Shown piece after piece: positions 22,140-31,056 of a DNA stretch of 35,802 nucleotides; the stretch's first letter is position 1, and every line of letters begins with the position of its first letter. The stretch spans positions 1 through 35,802 of the forward strand of contig NZ_CAMYBV010000019.1 in the NCBI RefSeq assembly GCF_947254095.1, read 5' to 3'. Position numbers and translations under genes: made by a program. The notes beneath the pieces were generated by a model that was given only the letters and a program-made list of their open reading frames with translations, did no database searches and had not been told where the DNA came from. This DNA comes from an uncultured Mobiluncus sp. (GTDB lineage: Bacteria > Actinomycetota > Actinomycetes > Actinomycetales > Actinomycetaceae).

Positions 22140-23834
22140 GTGAGTGAAGATATTTTTCAACTGCCACAGCCCGGCCCGGCCCAACCCGATGTCTTGCGAT
22201 TAGTGCCCTTGGGAGGTCTGGGCGAAGTCGGCCGCAACATGACTGTTTTGGAAACCGAAGGCAAAATCCTGATTGTGGATTGCGGGGTGCTGTTTCCCGA
22301 AGAAATCCAACCCGGGGTGGACCTGATTCTGCCAGATTTCACCTATATTCAAGACCGGATGGCGGACGTGGTCGGCGTGGTGCTGACCCACGGACACGAG
22401 GACCACATCGGAGCGGTGCCCTACCTGTTGAAACTGCGCGAGGACATTCCCGTCTACGGTTCGCACCTGACGATAGCGCTCGTGGAACCGAAACTTATGG
22501 AACACCGCCTGTCCACCACGAACCTGCGGGTCAAAGCAGAGGGCGAGCGGCTCGACTTGGGACCGTTCCACCTGGAGTTTTGCGCCGTAAACCACTCGAT
22601 TCCAGACGCTCTGGCAGTCATGGTGCGCACGAAAGCCGGCTCCGCGCTGATTACCGGTGACTTTAAGATGGACCAGCTGCCCTTGGACGGGCGTATCACC
22701 GACCTCCGTGCTTTCGCGCGCTGGGGGGAAGCCGGAGTTGATTTGTTCTGCGTGGACTCCACGAATGCCGAGGTCCCGGGCTTTATTGCCTCTGAACGGG
22801 AAATCGGCCCCGTCCTCGAGGACGTATTCCACCACGCTACCGGCCAGATTGTGGTGGCTTCGTTTGCGTCCCACGTCCACCGGGTGCAGCAGGTGTTGAA
22901 CGCCGCTGCGAAATCTAACCGCAAGGTCGCCCTGGTGGGGCGCTCTATGGAACGTAACATGACCATCGCCGCGGAGGCCGGTTACATGACCGTGCCGGAC
23001 GGGGTGCTGATTGACCTCAAGGACGTCAATTCCCTGCCTCCCGAACGTCGCGTGTACATGGCTACCGGCTCCCAGGGCGAACCGATGGCCGCCCTGTCGC
23101 GGATTGCCAACCGAACACACCGGACGATTTCCATTGGCCAAGGCGACACGGTGGTACTGGCGTCCTCGCTCATTCCCGGCAACGAAAACTCGGTGGGGCG
23201 CGTCATTAACCAGCTCATTCGTCTGGGCGCGCAGGTCGTTCACAAGGGTAATTCGAAGGTTCACGTTTCCGGTCACGCCGCCATGGGCGAACTGCTCTAT
23301 GCCTACAACATTGTGAAGCCAAAGAACGTGATGCCCATTCACGGCGAGATTCGACACTTGGTCGCTAACGGGAAACACGCCGTGAAAACAGGGATTGATC
23401 CGCGCCACGTAATGCTTGCTGAGGACGGGGTGTGCGTGGAGGTTAAGAACGGTGAGGCCCAGATTGTGGGTCAGGTGCCGTGTGACTTTATCTATGTGGA
23501 CGGCACTTCTATCGGGGAAATCGGGGAGTCCGAACTCTATGACCGCCGCGTGCTGGCCCAAGAGGGGTTTGTGGCGGTTTATGTGGTCATGGAGATGAGT
23601 ACCGGGACTATTCTCGCTGGTCCGACCGTTATCGCCCGCGGGGTAGCGGAAAACGATGACGTGTTTAGGGATATTGAGCCGGCCATTGCTGACGCGTTGA
23701 GCGCAGCGGCGGCCGACGGAAAAGCCAGCGTGCGGGACATGGAGCGGGTCGCTCGCCGGACCTTGGGACGTTGGGTATCCAAGCGGTTGAAGCGCGCACC
23801 CATGATTGTGCCCCTGGTGCTGGAAGCTGACTAG
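22140..23834 (+). CDS. rnj: Ribonuclease J
   Basis: Metallo-beta-lactamase/beta-CASP RNase with 5'-exonuclease and endonuclease activity in mRNA decay and rRNA processing, 564 aa. Zinc motif HGHEDHIG at 84-91, NHSIPDAL, ITGDFKMD and the beta-CASP segment with SFASHVHRVQQVLNAA and STNAEVPG are intact; the C-terminal domain is about 110 residues. The GTG start is 6 nt after TAAGAT. It lies between dapB and ftsK as in mycobacteria. Confidence 0.96.
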   Translation: MSEDIFQLPQPGPAQPDVLRLVPLGGLGEVGRNMTVLETEGKILIVDCGVLFPEEIQPGVDLILPDFTYIQDRMADVVGVVLTHGHEDHIGAVPYLLKLREDIPVYGSHLTIALVEPKLMEHRLSTTNLRVKAEGERLDLGPFHLEFCAVNHSIPDALAVMVRTKAGSALITGDFKMDQLPLDGRITDLRAFARWGEAGVDLFCVDSTNAEVPGFIASEREIGPVLEDVFHHATGQIVVASFASHVHRVQQVLNAAAKSNRKVALVGRSMERNMTIAAEAGYMTVPDGVLIDLKDVNSLPPERRVYMATGSQGEPMAALSRIANRTHRTISIGQGDTVVLASSLIPGNENSVGRVINQLIRLGAQVVHKGNSKVHVSGHAAMGELLYAYNIVKPKNVMPIHGEIRHLVANGKHAVKTGIDPRHVMLAEDGVCVEVKNGEAQIVGQVPCDFIYVDGTSIGEIGESELYDRRVLAQEGFVAVYVVMEMSTGTILAGPTVIARGVAENDDVFRDIEPAIADALSAAAADGKASVRDMERVARRTLGRWVSKRLKRAPMIVPLVLEAD

Positions 23835-23850
23835 CTCAGGGAGAATCGCC

Positions 23851-24786
23851 GTGGCTCGTTTCATTTCCACCCAGTCAATCAACCTGGAGCTGCCATTGCG
23901 GGTTGACCACCTGCCCGATCGGGGTGCCGAAGTCCGCGCCTCCATCATGGAAGGGGCGGTCGTGGCCGGAGGTTTCTTTGTGGTCTCCACCGTGGCGCGG
24001 CAAGGTGTCTCCGCCTGCGTGACGTCCCCCCTGGGAACGGGCCCGAACTCGATTCAGGCTCGTCACTCCTTGGGACGAGAAGGGATTTCGGTGCTTTCCC
24101 GCGAAATTGTGGGCGATATTGGGCTGCGGATAGCGGCCATAGATTCCGAAGGAGTGCGCAGCATCATTACGTCCCCCGGGGTCGAAGTCGAGCCTGACCC
24201 GCGCGACTTGGCGGGGATAGTTTTGCGGGACAATGATTATGTTTTTGCCAGTCTCAACGACCTGGCTTACCCCCAACTCGCCGAGATTCTCACACAGTGG
24301 ATTGAACGGCTGCCGGACAATCTGTTCCTCGCGATAGCGGGGGGTCCGTTGGTCGGGGAAGTCGACCTGGATGTGATGGTAAAAGTCCTGGGAAGGGCGG
24401 ATTTGCTGACTTTGAATAAGCACCAGGCCGATACGGTGCGGATGCGGTTGGGCCGCGGTCCCATTGTCGAGGTGTTGCGCCGTTACGTAAAGCCGGAGAC
24501 TGTACTGGTGCTGCGTGACGGGGCAAACGGGGCGGCAATCCAGGAATTTGCGGGGCAGGTGCCGAGGGGTGTGCCTGCTTATCCCACTGATTTGGTGGAC
24601 ACGACCGGGGCCGGAGAGGCTCATACCGGAGTCCTGCTGGCCTCGCTCATGATGGGGACACCGCTGGACCAGGCTTGTGAACGGGCCAATGCAGCCGCTT
24701 CGCTGGCGATGGGGCGGCGGGGCTACTACCGAATCCCCACCGCTTCTCAGATTGATAACTTCCTGGCGGAGAACTCGCGACTGTAA
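23851..24786 (+). CDS. PfkB-fold protein with altered active-site motifs (possible pseudokinase)
   Basis: 311 aa, ribokinase/PfkB fold. Overall layout is right: N-terminal beta lid region, DLLTLNKHQADTV, VLVLRDGANGAA, and DTTGAGEAHTG near the C terminus. But the usual catalytic Asp of GAGD is Glu (E256), the GGxxxN substrate motif reads GGFFVV (V45), and the NxxE motif reads NKHQ (Q192). Either the protein binds a ligand without phosphorylating it or it belongs to a divergent kinase subfamily. The GTG at 23851 has CAGGGAG eight bases upstream, and it lies 16 bp after RNase J, so the two are cotranscribed. Confidence 0.85.
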   Translation: MARFISTQSINLELPLRVDHLPDRGAEVRASIMEGAVVAGGFFVVSTVARQGVSACVTSPLGTGPNSIQARHSLGREGISVLSREIVGDIGLRIAAIDSEGVRSIITSPGVEVEPDPRDLAGIVLRDNDYVFASLNDLAYPQLAEILTQWIERLPDNLFLAIAGGPLVGEVDLDVMVKVLGRADLLTLNKHQADTVRMRLGRGPIVEVLRRYVKPETVLVLRDGANGAAIQEFAGQVPRGVPAYPTDLVDTTGAGEAHTGVLLASLMMGTPLDQACERANAAASLAMGRRGYYRIPTASQIDNFLAENSRL

Positions 24787-24812
24787 TGCCACCTTTTTCG
24801 GCGTGGGAGCGC

Positions 24813-24824
24813 TAAAAAAACCCT
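24813..24824 (+). promoter_or_regulatory. -10 box of ftsK (leaderless)
   Basis: TAAAAA at 24813-24818, 6 nt, ATG at 24825. The hexamer is not a perfect TANNNT (final A), so this is the weakest of the group. Confidence 0.35.
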
Positions 24825-27614
24825 ATGCCCGGATACCCTAAAAGCGCTATGAGTGCGACCAAAAAACAAGTGAAAACCAGCCCGTCGAAACGCGGGTCTG
24901 GTGCAGGCAACCGAAAAACCGCCCGACCGGACAATCGGGATGAGCCGCCCCGCTCCGCTTTGGACCCGCAAGTCAAACGCGACATTTTGGGGTTGTGCCT
25001 CATCGCGCTGGGGATTTTGGTTGCTCTGCGAGAATGGTTTGGCCTTTCCGGTACGGCCGGGAATCTGATTCACCTGACTTTCGCGGGACTTTTCGGTGTA
25101 TTCGCGGTCATTTTGCCCCTTGCTCTAGGGTTCCTCGCCATACGTTTGTTCCTGCGAGGTCGTTTCCTTCCTGACCCGGAAAATGACGGTGTCACCGAGG
25201 CAGAAGCCGCGGAGGTCGCCGCGCTTCGCGGCTCGCGGGAAACCCGGATTCTGGTGGGACTTTCGGTTATCTTGGCGGCGTTGGCGGGAATGGTACACGT
25301 GGCCAAGGGCTTGCCCTGGCCCTCCACCGGTTTCCCCGAAATCATGACGGCAGGAGGGCTGTTGGGCTGGTTCTTCGGTCACCCCATCGGCGTGCTGTTT
25401 TCGCCGTGGGGAGCGTTTCCGCTGCTGGTTATCCTGATGCTGATCGGAATCCTCATCACCGGGGGAATCCCGGCGGCAACCTTGGTGTCGCTGATTCGCC
25501 AGCGTTTTGCCCGACTGTTCCCCGGCCGCGGCACAAGCGGGGACGAGTCGGAGGTAGTCGACCTCACCGGCGCCACTGAAGTCATGGCGCCCTCGCGAAT
25601 GCCCTGGAAACGCCCTCGTTCCCAGTCAGACGCGGAGGAAACCAAGGTTATGGAGCCGAACACGCCCCCGACCGCGCAGCCCATAGACCCCGGCGTGACT
25701 CAGACCCTGCCAGAGCCCACGACCGGTGCCACCGAGCTTTTGCAGGCACGGAAACAAACCGCGCGGCATAAGGCCGAGCGTCAACCGACCGAGGCGACGC
25801 CCCAACCCGGACCGTCCACCAAGACCGCGGATACCCTGCCGGAACGCGTCCACACCGGCTTGGGACACGACATCGACTACCACCTGCCCTCGCTCGACCT
25901 TTTGAAAGTCGGGCCTGAACACGTGAAACGTTCCCCGGCTAACGACCGCGTCATCGAGTCCCTGACCGATGTGTTTCAACAGTTCGGGGTCGCGGCCGAG
26001 GTCACCGGCTTTTCGCGCGGGCCGACGGTGACTCAGTACGAAGTCACGCTCGGTCCGGGAGAAAAAGTCTCTAAGGTCGAGGGGCTGTCCAAGGATATTG
26101 CTTACGCCGTGGCGTCCCCGGAAGTGCGGATTTTGTCTCCCATCCCAGGGAAATCCGCAATTGGGATTGAAATCCCCAACGCGGACCGTGAAAACGTTTA
26201 CCTCGGTGACGTGCTACGTTCCGAAGCGGCCGCGCGCCTCACTCATCCGCTGGTCACCGGGGTCGGCAAGGACGTGGAAGGCGATTACGTCCTGACTAAC
26301 ATTGCCAAGACCCCGCACCTGCTGGTTGCCGGCGCGACCGGGTCGGGTAAATCTTCGTTCATCAACTCGATGATTACCTCCATCATGATGCGAGCCACCC
26401 CGGAACAGGTCCGGCTCATTTTGGTCGACCCGAAGCGAGTGGAGCTCACTGCCTATGCCGGGATTCCCCACCTGGTCACACCCATTATTACCTCGGCAAA
26501 GAAAGCTGCGGCGGCGCTGGAATGGTGCGTCAATGAGATGGATATGCGCTACGACACCCTGTCGAACTACGGATACCGTCACGTTGACGATTTCAATCAG
26601 GCGCTGCGCGCCGGCAAGGTAAAAAAGCTGCCCGAGTCGCGTTTCGAGCCGGAATGGATGCCATATCTGCTGGTCGTGGTGGACGAGCTGGCCGATTTGA
26701 TGATGATTGCGCCGCGGGATGTGGAAGCCTCCATTCAACGCATTACCCAGCTGGGTCGCGCGGCGGGAATCCACCTGGTGTTGGCGACGCAGCGCCCTTC
26801 CGTGGATGTGGTTACGGGCATCATCAAAGCTAACGTGCCCTCCCGACTGGCTTTCGCAACTTCCTCGAACCAGGATTCCCGCGTGATTTTGGATCAATCC
26901 GGGGCGGAAAAACTTATCGGTCAGGGCGACGCCCTCTACCTGCCCAGCGGGGAATCCAAGCCGCAGCGGGTGCAGGGAGCCTGGGTTTCCGAGGAAGAGA
27001 TCGTGCGGGTCGTCGCCCACGTCAAGGCACAGATGGAGCCCGTGTACCGCGAAGACGTCACCAGTGAACAGGGCAGTGAGGAAGCCAAGGTTCCCGAAGA
27101 GATTGGCGACGACTTGGACGATGTGCTGGCCGCCGCCGAACTGGTGGTTTCCACCCAGTTCGGTTCCACTTCGATGATTCAACGCAAACTGCGCAAGGGG
27201 TTTGCCAAAGCGGGACGGCTGATGGATATCCTCGAAACTTACGGCGTGGTGGGTCCGTCGGAGGGCTCCAAGCCGCGCGAAGTCCTGGTCACGAACGAGG
27301 AACTGCCCGGTGTTCTCGCAACGCTGCGCGGAGAAACCGAGCCCGCGCCGGACCTCCCGCCGGAAGTAGAGGAACCGGAATACGACACCGAGAAACCTTT
27401 TGACGACCCTGCTGAGGACGAGCCCTCGGAACAGGTCCCAGAACCCGACGACGCCGACACCCGCCCGCTCGACACCACGGTGGCATTTTCCGATGAGCCT
27501 GACCCGGCGACCCCTGCTGACCCGGCGACCCCGGACGACCTAGCTGACCCGACGACTCCCGTGGGCCGCCAGGAGCTATACGATGGGGACGACACCGAGC
27601 CTTTGCCCTTCTGA
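24825..27614 (+). CDS. ftsK: DNA translocase FtsK/SpoIIIE
   Basis: Septal DNA motor that clears and resolves chromosomes at division, 929 aa. About four N-terminal membrane helices lie between residues 45 and 225, followed by an acidic/Pro-Thr linker to about 340. The motor has Walker A GATGSGKSS, Walker B LLVVVDELADLM and TQRPSVDVVTGIIKANVPSR. The DNA-reading gamma winged helix (STQFGSTSMIQRKLRKGF) follows. After it comes an unusual tail of about 95 residues, nearly all Asp, Glu, Pro and Thr, with a repeated DPATP unit; most FtsK proteins end soon after gamma. An alternative ATG lies 8 codons in (24849). Confidence 0.96.
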   Translation: MPGYPKSAMSATKKQVKTSPSKRGSGAGNRKTARPDNRDEPPRSALDPQVKRDILGLCLIALGILVALREWFGLSGTAGNLIHLTFAGLFGVFAVILPLALGFLAIRLFLRGRFLPDPENDGVTEAEAAEVAALRGSRETRILVGLSVILAALAGMVHVAKGLPWPSTGFPEIMTAGGLLGWFFGHPIGVLFSPWGAFPLLVILMLIGILITGGIPAATLVSLIRQRFARLFPGRGTSGDESEVVDLTGATEVMAPSRMPWKRPRSQSDAEETKVMEPNTPPTAQPIDPGVTQTLPEPTTGATELLQARKQTARHKAERQPTEATPQPGPSTKTADTLPERVHTGLGHDIDYHLPSLDLLKVGPEHVKRSPANDRVIESLTDVFQQFGVAAEVTGFSRGPTVTQYEVTLGPGEKVSKVEGLSKDIAYAVASPEVRILSPIPGKSAIGIEIPNADRENVYLGDVLRSEAAARLTHPLVTGVGKDVEGDYVLTNIAKTPHLLVAGATGSGKSSFINSMITSIMMRATPEQVRLILVDPKRVELTAYAGIPHLVTPIITSAKKAAAALEWCVNEMDMRYDTLSNYGYRHVDDFNQALRAGKVKKLPESRFEPEWMPYLLVVVDELADLMMIAPRDVEASIQRITQLGRAAGIHLVLATQRPSVDVVTGIIKANVPSRLAFATSSNQDSRVILDQSGAEKLIGQGDALYLPSGESKPQRVQGAWVSEEEIVRVVAHVKAQMEPVYREDVTSEQGSEEAKVPEEIGDDLDDVLAAAELVVSTQFGSTSMIQRKLRKGFAKAGRLMDILETYGVVGPSEGSKPREVLVTNEELPGVLATLRGETEPAPDLPPEVEEPEYDTEKPFDDPAEDEPSEQVPEPDDADTRPLDTTVAFSDEPDPATPADPATPDDLADPTTPVGRQELYDGDDTEPLPF

Positions 27615-27615
27615 C

Positions 27616-27627
27616 TAGGATGGATTC
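27616..27627 (+). promoter_or_regulatory. -10 box of pgsA (leaderless)
   Basis: TAGGAT at 27616-27621, 6 nt, ATG at 27628, placed immediately after the ftsK stop. Confidence 0.5.
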
Positions 27628-28227
27628 ATGACCGCAAACCCGCAGGGCGCGCCCCAGCCGTCCGCGCCACCGAACTTTAACATCGCCAACGTGCTGACGG
27701 TGATTCGCCTGATTTTGGTGCCGGTATTTATTTGGTTGATGCTGGTGCCGACCACGAAGGCTCAAGTGTGGGCTTTTGTGGTGTTCGCCGTGGCTTCCGC
27801 GACCGACAAGTTGGACGGGACCCTGGCGCGCCGGCTGAACTTGGTCACCGATTTTGGCAAACTCGCGGATCCTATCGCCGATAAAGCCCTGGTGCTCAGC
27901 GCATTTGTGCTGCTCAGCCTGCACTGGCCGGTGTTTTGGGCGGTGACTGTTCCGGTTTTGGTGCGGGAACTGGGGATTACCCTGATGCGTCTGGTGTTGG
28001 CGCGTCGGGGGCGGGTCATGCCCGCCAGCCGCGGCGGCAAGCTGAAGACCGTGACCCAGATGGCGTTGATTTTGCTGCTGTTGATTCCGTGGGAAGCCCT
28101 GGTTCCCGCGGCGTGGCCGGTGGTGCGCATCGTGGCGATAGTTCTGTCGGTCCTGGTCGTGTTCATTACGGTTTTCACCGGGATTGACTATGTGCGCCAG
28201 GCCATGCGCCCGGCTGAGCAGCACTAG
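27628..28227 (+). CDS. pgsA: CDP-diacylglycerol-glycerol-3-phosphate 3-phosphatidyltransferase family protein
   Basis: Membrane phospholipid synthase, 199 aa. The CDP-alcohol phosphotransferase motif D-x2-DG-x2-AR-x8-G-x3-D-x3-D is complete in TDKLDGTLARR and DFGKLADPIAD. About five to six hydrophobic helices. The N terminus is Pro/Ala rich. The position between ftsK and clgR is the conserved actinobacterial site of pgsA3-type genes, so phosphatidylglycerophosphate synthesis is likely, though a related alcohol acceptor cannot be excluded. Confidence 0.93.
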   Translation: MTANPQGAPQPSAPPNFNIANVLTVIRLILVPVFIWLMLVPTTKAQVWAFVVFAVASATDKLDGTLARRLNLVTDFGKLADPIADKALVLSAFVLLSLHWPVFWAVTVPVLVRELGITLMRLVLARRGRVMPASRGGKLKTVTQMALILLLLIPWEALVPAAWPVVRIVAIVLSVLVVFITVFTGIDYVRQAMRPAEQH

Positions 28228-28284
28228 CCACGTTCCCGAGGCGTCGTGCTGGGTCGGCAATCAGTCCTGGGGATGAGATTTGCG

Positions 28285-28310
28285 GGAATAAAAACCTGAC
28301 AAAGTTGGTT
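28285..28310 (+). promoter_or_regulatory. Candidate stress (ECF sigma) promoter upstream of clgR
   Basis: GGAAT (28285-28289), 18 bp, GTTAAA (28308-28313), a fit to SigH/SigE-type GGAAY-N17-19-GTT promoters. clgR is known to be under such stress sigma factors in Corynebacterium and Mycobacterium. A transcript from here would start only a few bases before the in-frame ATG at 28323. Confidence 0.4.
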
Positions 28311-28445
28311 AAATTTAGTGTGATGAACAAAAAAGATACCTTTGCCAACATGAAGTTGCCTTACGTGCTGCGTCCGGGGATGAGCCTGGAGCGTTCGGTC
28401 AGGCCGGCGAATCGTGCGGGGGTGCGAAGCCTGCCTAAAAAGCGG

Positions 28446-28457
28446 TATTCTGATTCC
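28446..28457 (+). promoter_or_regulatory. -10 box for the short clgR form (leaderless)
   Basis: TATTCT at 28446-28451, 6 nt, ATG at 28458. Confidence 0.5.
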
Positions 28458-28793
28458 ATGATGCAGATTTCTCCAGTTGCTAAAGCCTCCACGCCAGTTT
28501 TGCGGCGCGAGCTCGGGGAGGTTTTGCGTCAACTGCGCCAAACTCGCGGCCTGACTTTGCGTGATGTTTCGGCGAAGGCGCGCGTGTCGTTGGGTTACCT
28601 GTCCGAGGTGGAACGCGGTCAGAAGGAAGCCTCCAGCGAGTTGCTGGCCTCCATCTGTTATGCGTTGGAGGCGCCGGTTTCTTTCGTACTCCATGAAGTT
28701 GCGGATCGGATAGCTCTGGTCGAGGGTGTGGTGGTCCCCGAGCTGGTGCCCGATGAGCTGCTAGGCAGCATCGACTGCGCCCCGATTTCCTGA
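28458..28793 (+). CDS. clgR: ClgR-type XRE-family regulator of clp genes
   Basis: 111 aa DNA-binding activator. The HTH is close to known ClgR: VLRQLRQTRGLTLRDVSAKA, then RVSLGYLSEVERGQKEASSE and LLASICYALEAPVSFVL, followed by a short C-terminal tail. In Corynebacterium and Mycobacterium ClgR activates clpP1P2 and clpC and is itself degraded by Clp; clpP1P2 are encoded 5.7 kb downstream here. The start at 28458 matches family length and lies 6 nt after TATTCT. The frame is open upstream, and an ATG at 28323 would add 45 basic residues. The TGA overlaps the next ATG. Confidence 0.9.
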   Translation: MMQISPVAKASTPVLRRELGEVLRQLRQTRGLTLRDVSAKARVSLGYLSEVERGQKEASSELLASICYALEAPVSFVLHEVADRIALVEGVVVPELVPDELLGSIDCAPIS

Positions 28794-29059
28794 TGCCTCA
28801 ATTCCAGGGCGGTCCGGTGCAGCGCGGCATGACGCGCTCCCAGTTTAAACAAGCGCTGACTGAAGTGTTTCCACACGGTTTGGGCGAAACCTTGGCCAGC
28901 GACCAAGTACTGACCGAATGGGGCATGACCGCGCTGCAGGCTTTGGAACGCGGCGCAGATCCCCTCGCGGTGTGGCAAGCCCTGCTGCGCGCCACCGACC
29001 GAGACACGGAGGAAAATCTGTTCTGGCATCGCCGGGATTTACACGCGTCGCGTCACTAG
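28793..29059 (+). CDS. DUF3046 protein
   Basis: 88 aa actinobacterial protein of unknown function. After a short N-terminal extension the family core MTRSQFKQALTEVFP, DQVLTEWGMTALQAL and ADPLAVWQALL is visible. The ATG at 28793 overlaps the clgR stop (TGATG), indicating translational coupling; the second Met at 28829 is the usual family start. In most actinobacteria this gene precedes recA and recX, which are not found here. Confidence 0.85.
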   Translation: MPQFQGGPVQRGMTRSQFKQALTEVFPHGLGETLASDQVLTEWGMTALQALERGADPLAVWQALLRATDRDTEENLFWHRRDLHASRH

Positions 29060-29142
29060 CCCCTGCCCGTGGCCCAAACGGAACCGGCTGGCGGGCAAAT
29101 CCCGAGGTCGGGTTGGTTTTAATCTTTGGGCTGGTTTCGCGG

Positions 29143-29154
29143 TAAAGTTGAGGA
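29143..29154 (+). promoter_or_regulatory. -10 box of proS (leaderless)
   Basis: TAAAGT at 29143-29148, 6 nt (TGAGGA), ATG at 29155. Confidence 0.5.
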
Positions 29155-31026
29155 ATGCTTACAAAAATGTCCTCTTTCTTTGTCCGCACCCTGCGTGAAG
29201 ACCCGGTAGAAGCCGAAGTGGAGTCCCACAAGTTACTGGTGCGGGCGGGCTATATTCGCCGTGCCGCGCCAGGGATTTATACCTGGCTGCCGTTGGGGTT
29301 GAAAACCCTGCGGCGCGTGGAAAACATTGTGCGTGAAGAGATGAACCGCATTGGAGGACAGGAACTGCAGTTCCCGATGTTGCTTTCCAGCGAACCTTAC
29401 GTGGCGACGAACCGCTGGGAGGAGTTCGGCCCTTCGCTGTTCAAGCTCAAAGACCGGAAAGACGGGGATTACCTGCTGGCTCCCACCCACGAAGAAATGT
29501 TTACCCTGGCGGTGAAAGACCTGTACACCTCGTACAAAGACCTGCCGGTCATTCTGTACCAGATGAAGGAAAAGTACCGTGACGAGGCTCGTCCGCGGGC
29601 GGGGATCATTCGGGGTCGCGAGTTCGTGATGAAAGACTCCTATTCCTTTGACCTCACGGATCAGGGGTTGGAACATTCCTACGCCCTGCACCGCGGAGCT
29701 TACCGGCGGATCTTTACCCGTATCGGGTTGGACTACGTCATTTGTCACGCTTTGAGTGGTCCGATGGGCGGTTCTGCCTCCGAAGAATTCCTGTTCCCCT
29801 GTGCTATCGGTGAGGACACCTTCGTGAAGTCCCCCGGAGGCTACGCCGCCAACGCGGAGGCCGTCACCACCATCGCGCCACAGCCCCTCCCTTCTGACGA
29901 TGCACCCGCTGCGGAAGTACGGTCGACCCCGGACTCCACCACGATCGAAACGTTGGTGGATCAGGCGAACAAACTCTATCCGCGCTCGGACCGGCCTTGG
30001 GAAGCCAGCGACACGCTGAAAAACGTGGTGGTGGTCGCCGACTACCCCGACGGATGCAAAGAAGTCCTGGTCATCGGCGTGCCCGGGAACCGCGAAGTTG
30101 ACATGAAACGCTTGGAGGCGAGCTTGTCTCCCGCTGACGTGCGCATGGCGGAGGCCAAAGACTTGGAAGCCTACCCGGATTTGGTGCCGGGCTACATCGG
30201 CCCGCAGGTCATCGGCCCGAACTCACCGAAACGCACTACGGACGCGGAGGGCAATCCTGTCGGTTCCCCGCGCTACCTGATAGATCCGCGAATTGTTCCG
30301 GGCACGCGCTGGGTGACGGGAGCCAACCAGGCCGGAATGCACGTGTTCAACCTGGTGTGCGGGCGCGATTTTACGGCCGATGGCACCATCGAAGCCGCGG
30401 AAGTCTTGGAAGGCGACCCGGCTCCTGACGGTTCGGGGCCGTTGACGTTGGAGCGCGGCATCGAAATCGGACACATTTTCGCGTTGGGACGCAAGTACGC
30501 TAAAGCCCTGGGGTTGAGCGTGCTGGACGAGAACGGGAAGTCACAAGTCGTGACGATGGGTTCCTACGGTATTGGTGTGTCGCGCCTGGTGGCGGCCATT
30601 GCCGAAGCAAACCACGACGATAAGGGGCTGATGTGGCCGCTCAATATCGCTCCGTTCCAGGTTCACGTACTGGCCACCGGCAAAGACCCAGAGATTTTTG
30701 CCACCGCCGAAAAGCTCGCGCGTGAACTCGATGCGGCCGGTATCGAGGTTCTGTATGACGACCGCCCGAAGGCTTCCGCCGGGGTGAAGTTCAAGGACGC
30801 AGAACTGTTGGGGATACCTTTTGCGCTGGTCGTGGGCAAGGGGTTAGCTGAGGGTAAGGTCGAGATTCGCCAGCGCCGCGAGGGCACAACTGAGGAAACC
30901 TCCCCGGAGACTTGTGTGGAGGAACTGTTGCAGGCCATCTCGAATGAGGCCGCAAAAACGGCCTTTTCCCTCAGCTCGACCGAGCTGATTGGCGAGCCCG
31001 ATCAGTGGGAAAAGGATCAAAACTAG
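29155..31026 (+). CDS. proS: Prolyl-tRNA synthetase (bacterial type)
   Basis: Charges tRNA-Pro, 623 aa. Class II motifs: motif 1 region AAPGIYTWLPLGLKTLRRVE, motif 2 KYRDEARPRAGIIRGREF preceded by LLAPTHEEMF, and motif 3 GSYGIGVSRLVAAI. The long insertion between motifs 2 and 3 (about residues 230-420) is the YbaK-like editing domain of bacterial-type ProRS. The C-terminal anticodon-binding domain ends with a 40-residue extension. It takes the place where recA is usually found after DUF3046. Confidence 0.97.
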   Translation: MLTKMSSFFVRTLREDPVEAEVESHKLLVRAGYIRRAAPGIYTWLPLGLKTLRRVENIVREEMNRIGGQELQFPMLLSSEPYVATNRWEEFGPSLFKLKDRKDGDYLLAPTHEEMFTLAVKDLYTSYKDLPVILYQMKEKYRDEARPRAGIIRGREFVMKDSYSFDLTDQGLEHSYALHRGAYRRIFTRIGLDYVICHALSGPMGGSASEEFLFPCAIGEDTFVKSPGGYAANAEAVTTIAPQPLPSDDAPAAEVRSTPDSTTIETLVDQANKLYPRSDRPWEASDTLKNVVVVADYPDGCKEVLVIGVPGNREVDMKRLEASLSPADVRMAEAKDLEAYPDLVPGYIGPQVIGPNSPKRTTDAEGNPVGSPRYLIDPRIVPGTRWVTGANQAGMHVFNLVCGRDFTADGTIEAAEVLEGDPAPDGSGPLTLERGIEIGHIFALGRKYAKALGLSVLDENGKSQVVTMGSYGIGVSRLVAAIAEANHDDKGLMWPLNIAPFQVHVLATGKDPEIFATAEKLARELDAAGIEVLYDDRPKASAGVKFKDAELLGIPFALVVGKGLAEGKVEIRQRREGTTEETSPETCVEELLQAISNEAAKTAFSLSSTELIGEPDQWEKDQN

Positions 31027-31056
31027 GCGCCCGGGCGGCGACAAAGAGAGGTCAAC

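Noticed and set aside
22200..23990. 596-aa minus-strand open frame opposite RNase J
   Set aside because: The sense strand has an intact RNase J with all motifs; long antisense frames arise from GC-rich codon use here, as also at 27289-28260, 26214-27182 and 33470-34360.
29093..29125. Terminator after DUF3046
   Set aside because: The CCCG-AGGT-CGGG stem is only 4 bp and is not directly followed by a T-run.
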